A stretch of DNA of 6,002 nt from Candidatus Aminicenantota bacterium (GTDB lineage: Bacteria; Acidobacteriota; Aminicenantia; Aminicenantales; Saccharicenantaceae). The stretch is taken from positions 1-6,002 of the forward strand of contig DSDX01000073.1 of assembly GCA_011048485.1 (NCBI GenBank). The letters run 5' to 3'. Every line of letters starts with the position of its first letter. The stretch's first letter is position 1. The position numbers were made by a program, and so were the translations under genes. The notes under the pieces are model-generated. The model was not told where the DNA came from. It saw only the letters and a list, made by a program, of their open reading frames with translations, and did no database searches. Below, one piece after another: positions 5,708-6,002 of the stretch.

Positions 5708-5968
5708 ATGAAGAAAGAGATCCATCCCGGATACCAGGACTGCGTCGTGACCTGCGCCTGCGGCAACACCTTCACGACCCGGTCGACGAAGAAGGAGATC
5801 CGCGTCGAGATCTGCTCCCAGTGCCATCCCTTCTTCACCGGGAAGCAGAAGTTCATCGACAGCGCCGGCCGGGTCGAGAAGTTCAAGAAGAAATACGGCG
5901 ACACCAAGGACCTCAAGAAGGCCCGCGACGTCAAGAGCCTGGCGAAGACGAAAAAATCGTCTCGATGA
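5708..5968 (+). CDS. rpmE: Large-subunit ribosomal protein bL31, zinc-binding type
   Basis: bL31 is a small 50S-subunit protein that bridges to the 30S head. The 86-aa product begins MKKEIHPGYQD and carries the zinc-ribbon cysteines Cys16, Cys18, Cys36 and Cys39 (CACGN, then CSQC), matching the C+ (zinc) form and not the zinc-free paralogue. The family signature HPFFTGKQK follows at residues 40-48, then GRVEKFKKKY. The E. coli protein is 70 aa; here the core ends near residue 63 and a lysine-rich tail of about 23 residues follows. An additional cysteine, Cys12, lies just before the zinc site. It has its own strong promoter and ribosome binding site, and its TGA overlaps the prfA ATG. The rpmE-prfA order is common in bacteria and supports the call. 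Confidence 0.95.
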   Translation: MKKEIHPGYQDCVVTCACGNTFTTRSTKKEIRVEICSQCHPFFTGKQKFIDSAGRVEKFKKKYGDTKDLKKARDVKSLAKTKKSSR

Positions 5969-6002
5969 TCCGGGAACTCCAGGCGATCGAGGACAAGTAC
6001 CG
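5965..6002 (+). CDS. prfA: Peptide chain release factor 1, 3' partial (first 13 codons)
   Basis: Only 38 bases are in the window: ATG at 5965 encodes MIRELQAIEDKY followed by an incomplete codon starting CG (Arg in this frame). This matches the RF1 N-terminal helix pattern (B. subtilis RF1 begins MLDRLQAVENRYEKL). RF1 reads UAA and UAG stop codons and releases the finished peptide. The start overlaps the rpmE stop as ATGA, so translation is probably coupled and expression driven by the rpmE promoter. Identity rests on a short match plus the common rpmE-prfA neighbourhood. RF2 begins differently and is less likely. Confidence 0.78.
   Translation, partial: MIRELQAIEDKY

Overview
The window is about 6 kb of GC-rich bacterial DNA with tightly packed genes, all on the plus strand. 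It holds seven protein-coding genes, the first cut by the left edge and the last by the right edge. There are no RNA genes, mobile elements, CRISPR arrays or large repeats. The high GC, the secreted proteins of unknown family and the mix of an O-antigen-ligase-type protein with a TPR protein suggest a deep-branching environmental bacterium. Candidatus Aminicenantes or another Acidobacteria-like lineage is my best guess, but this is an impression and not a demonstrated assignment.

Region 1 (1-2592) is an envelope-glycan pair. It contains the C-terminal part of a multi-membrane-span Wzy_C/O-antigen-ligase protein. After 11 bases comes a membrane-anchored, extracytoplasmic TPR protein that ends in a probable beta-sandwich domain. 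They look like one operon that begins upstream of the window.

Region 2 (2593-4147) carries two exported proteins of unknown function. A near-consensus sigma-70 promoter (TTGACA, 18-base spacer, TATCAT) and a strong Shine-Dalgarno site precede a 260-aa secreted protein. That protein joins a carboxypeptidase-regulatory-like fold to what looks like a translation-factor/peptidase-U32-type beta-barrel. After a 64-base gap with a weak extended -10 site comes a 205-aa secreted protein, perhaps a lipid-binding type.

Region 3 (4149-6002) is housekeeping and linked to the ribosome. It holds rsmD (16S rRNA m2G966 methyltransferase), a 290-aa conserved-looking protein of unknown function overlapping rsmD by ATGA, rpmE (zinc-type ribosomal protein L31) behind a perfect extended -10 promoter, and the first 13 codons of prfA (release factor 1) overlapping rpmE by ATGA. 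The rsmD and rpmE-prfA genes serve ribosome maturation and translation termination.

Start sites matter here. Long open frames extend upstream of the true starts of the TPR protein (895), the secreted barrel protein (2683) and rpmE (5708). Ribosome-binding sites, signal peptides and promoters support the shorter versions. Nothing in the window is clearly a new biological system. The most interesting items are the secreted barrel protein, the ligase/TPR pair, and a possible leaderless promoter with a perfect 10-bp palindrome over the start of the 290-aa gene.
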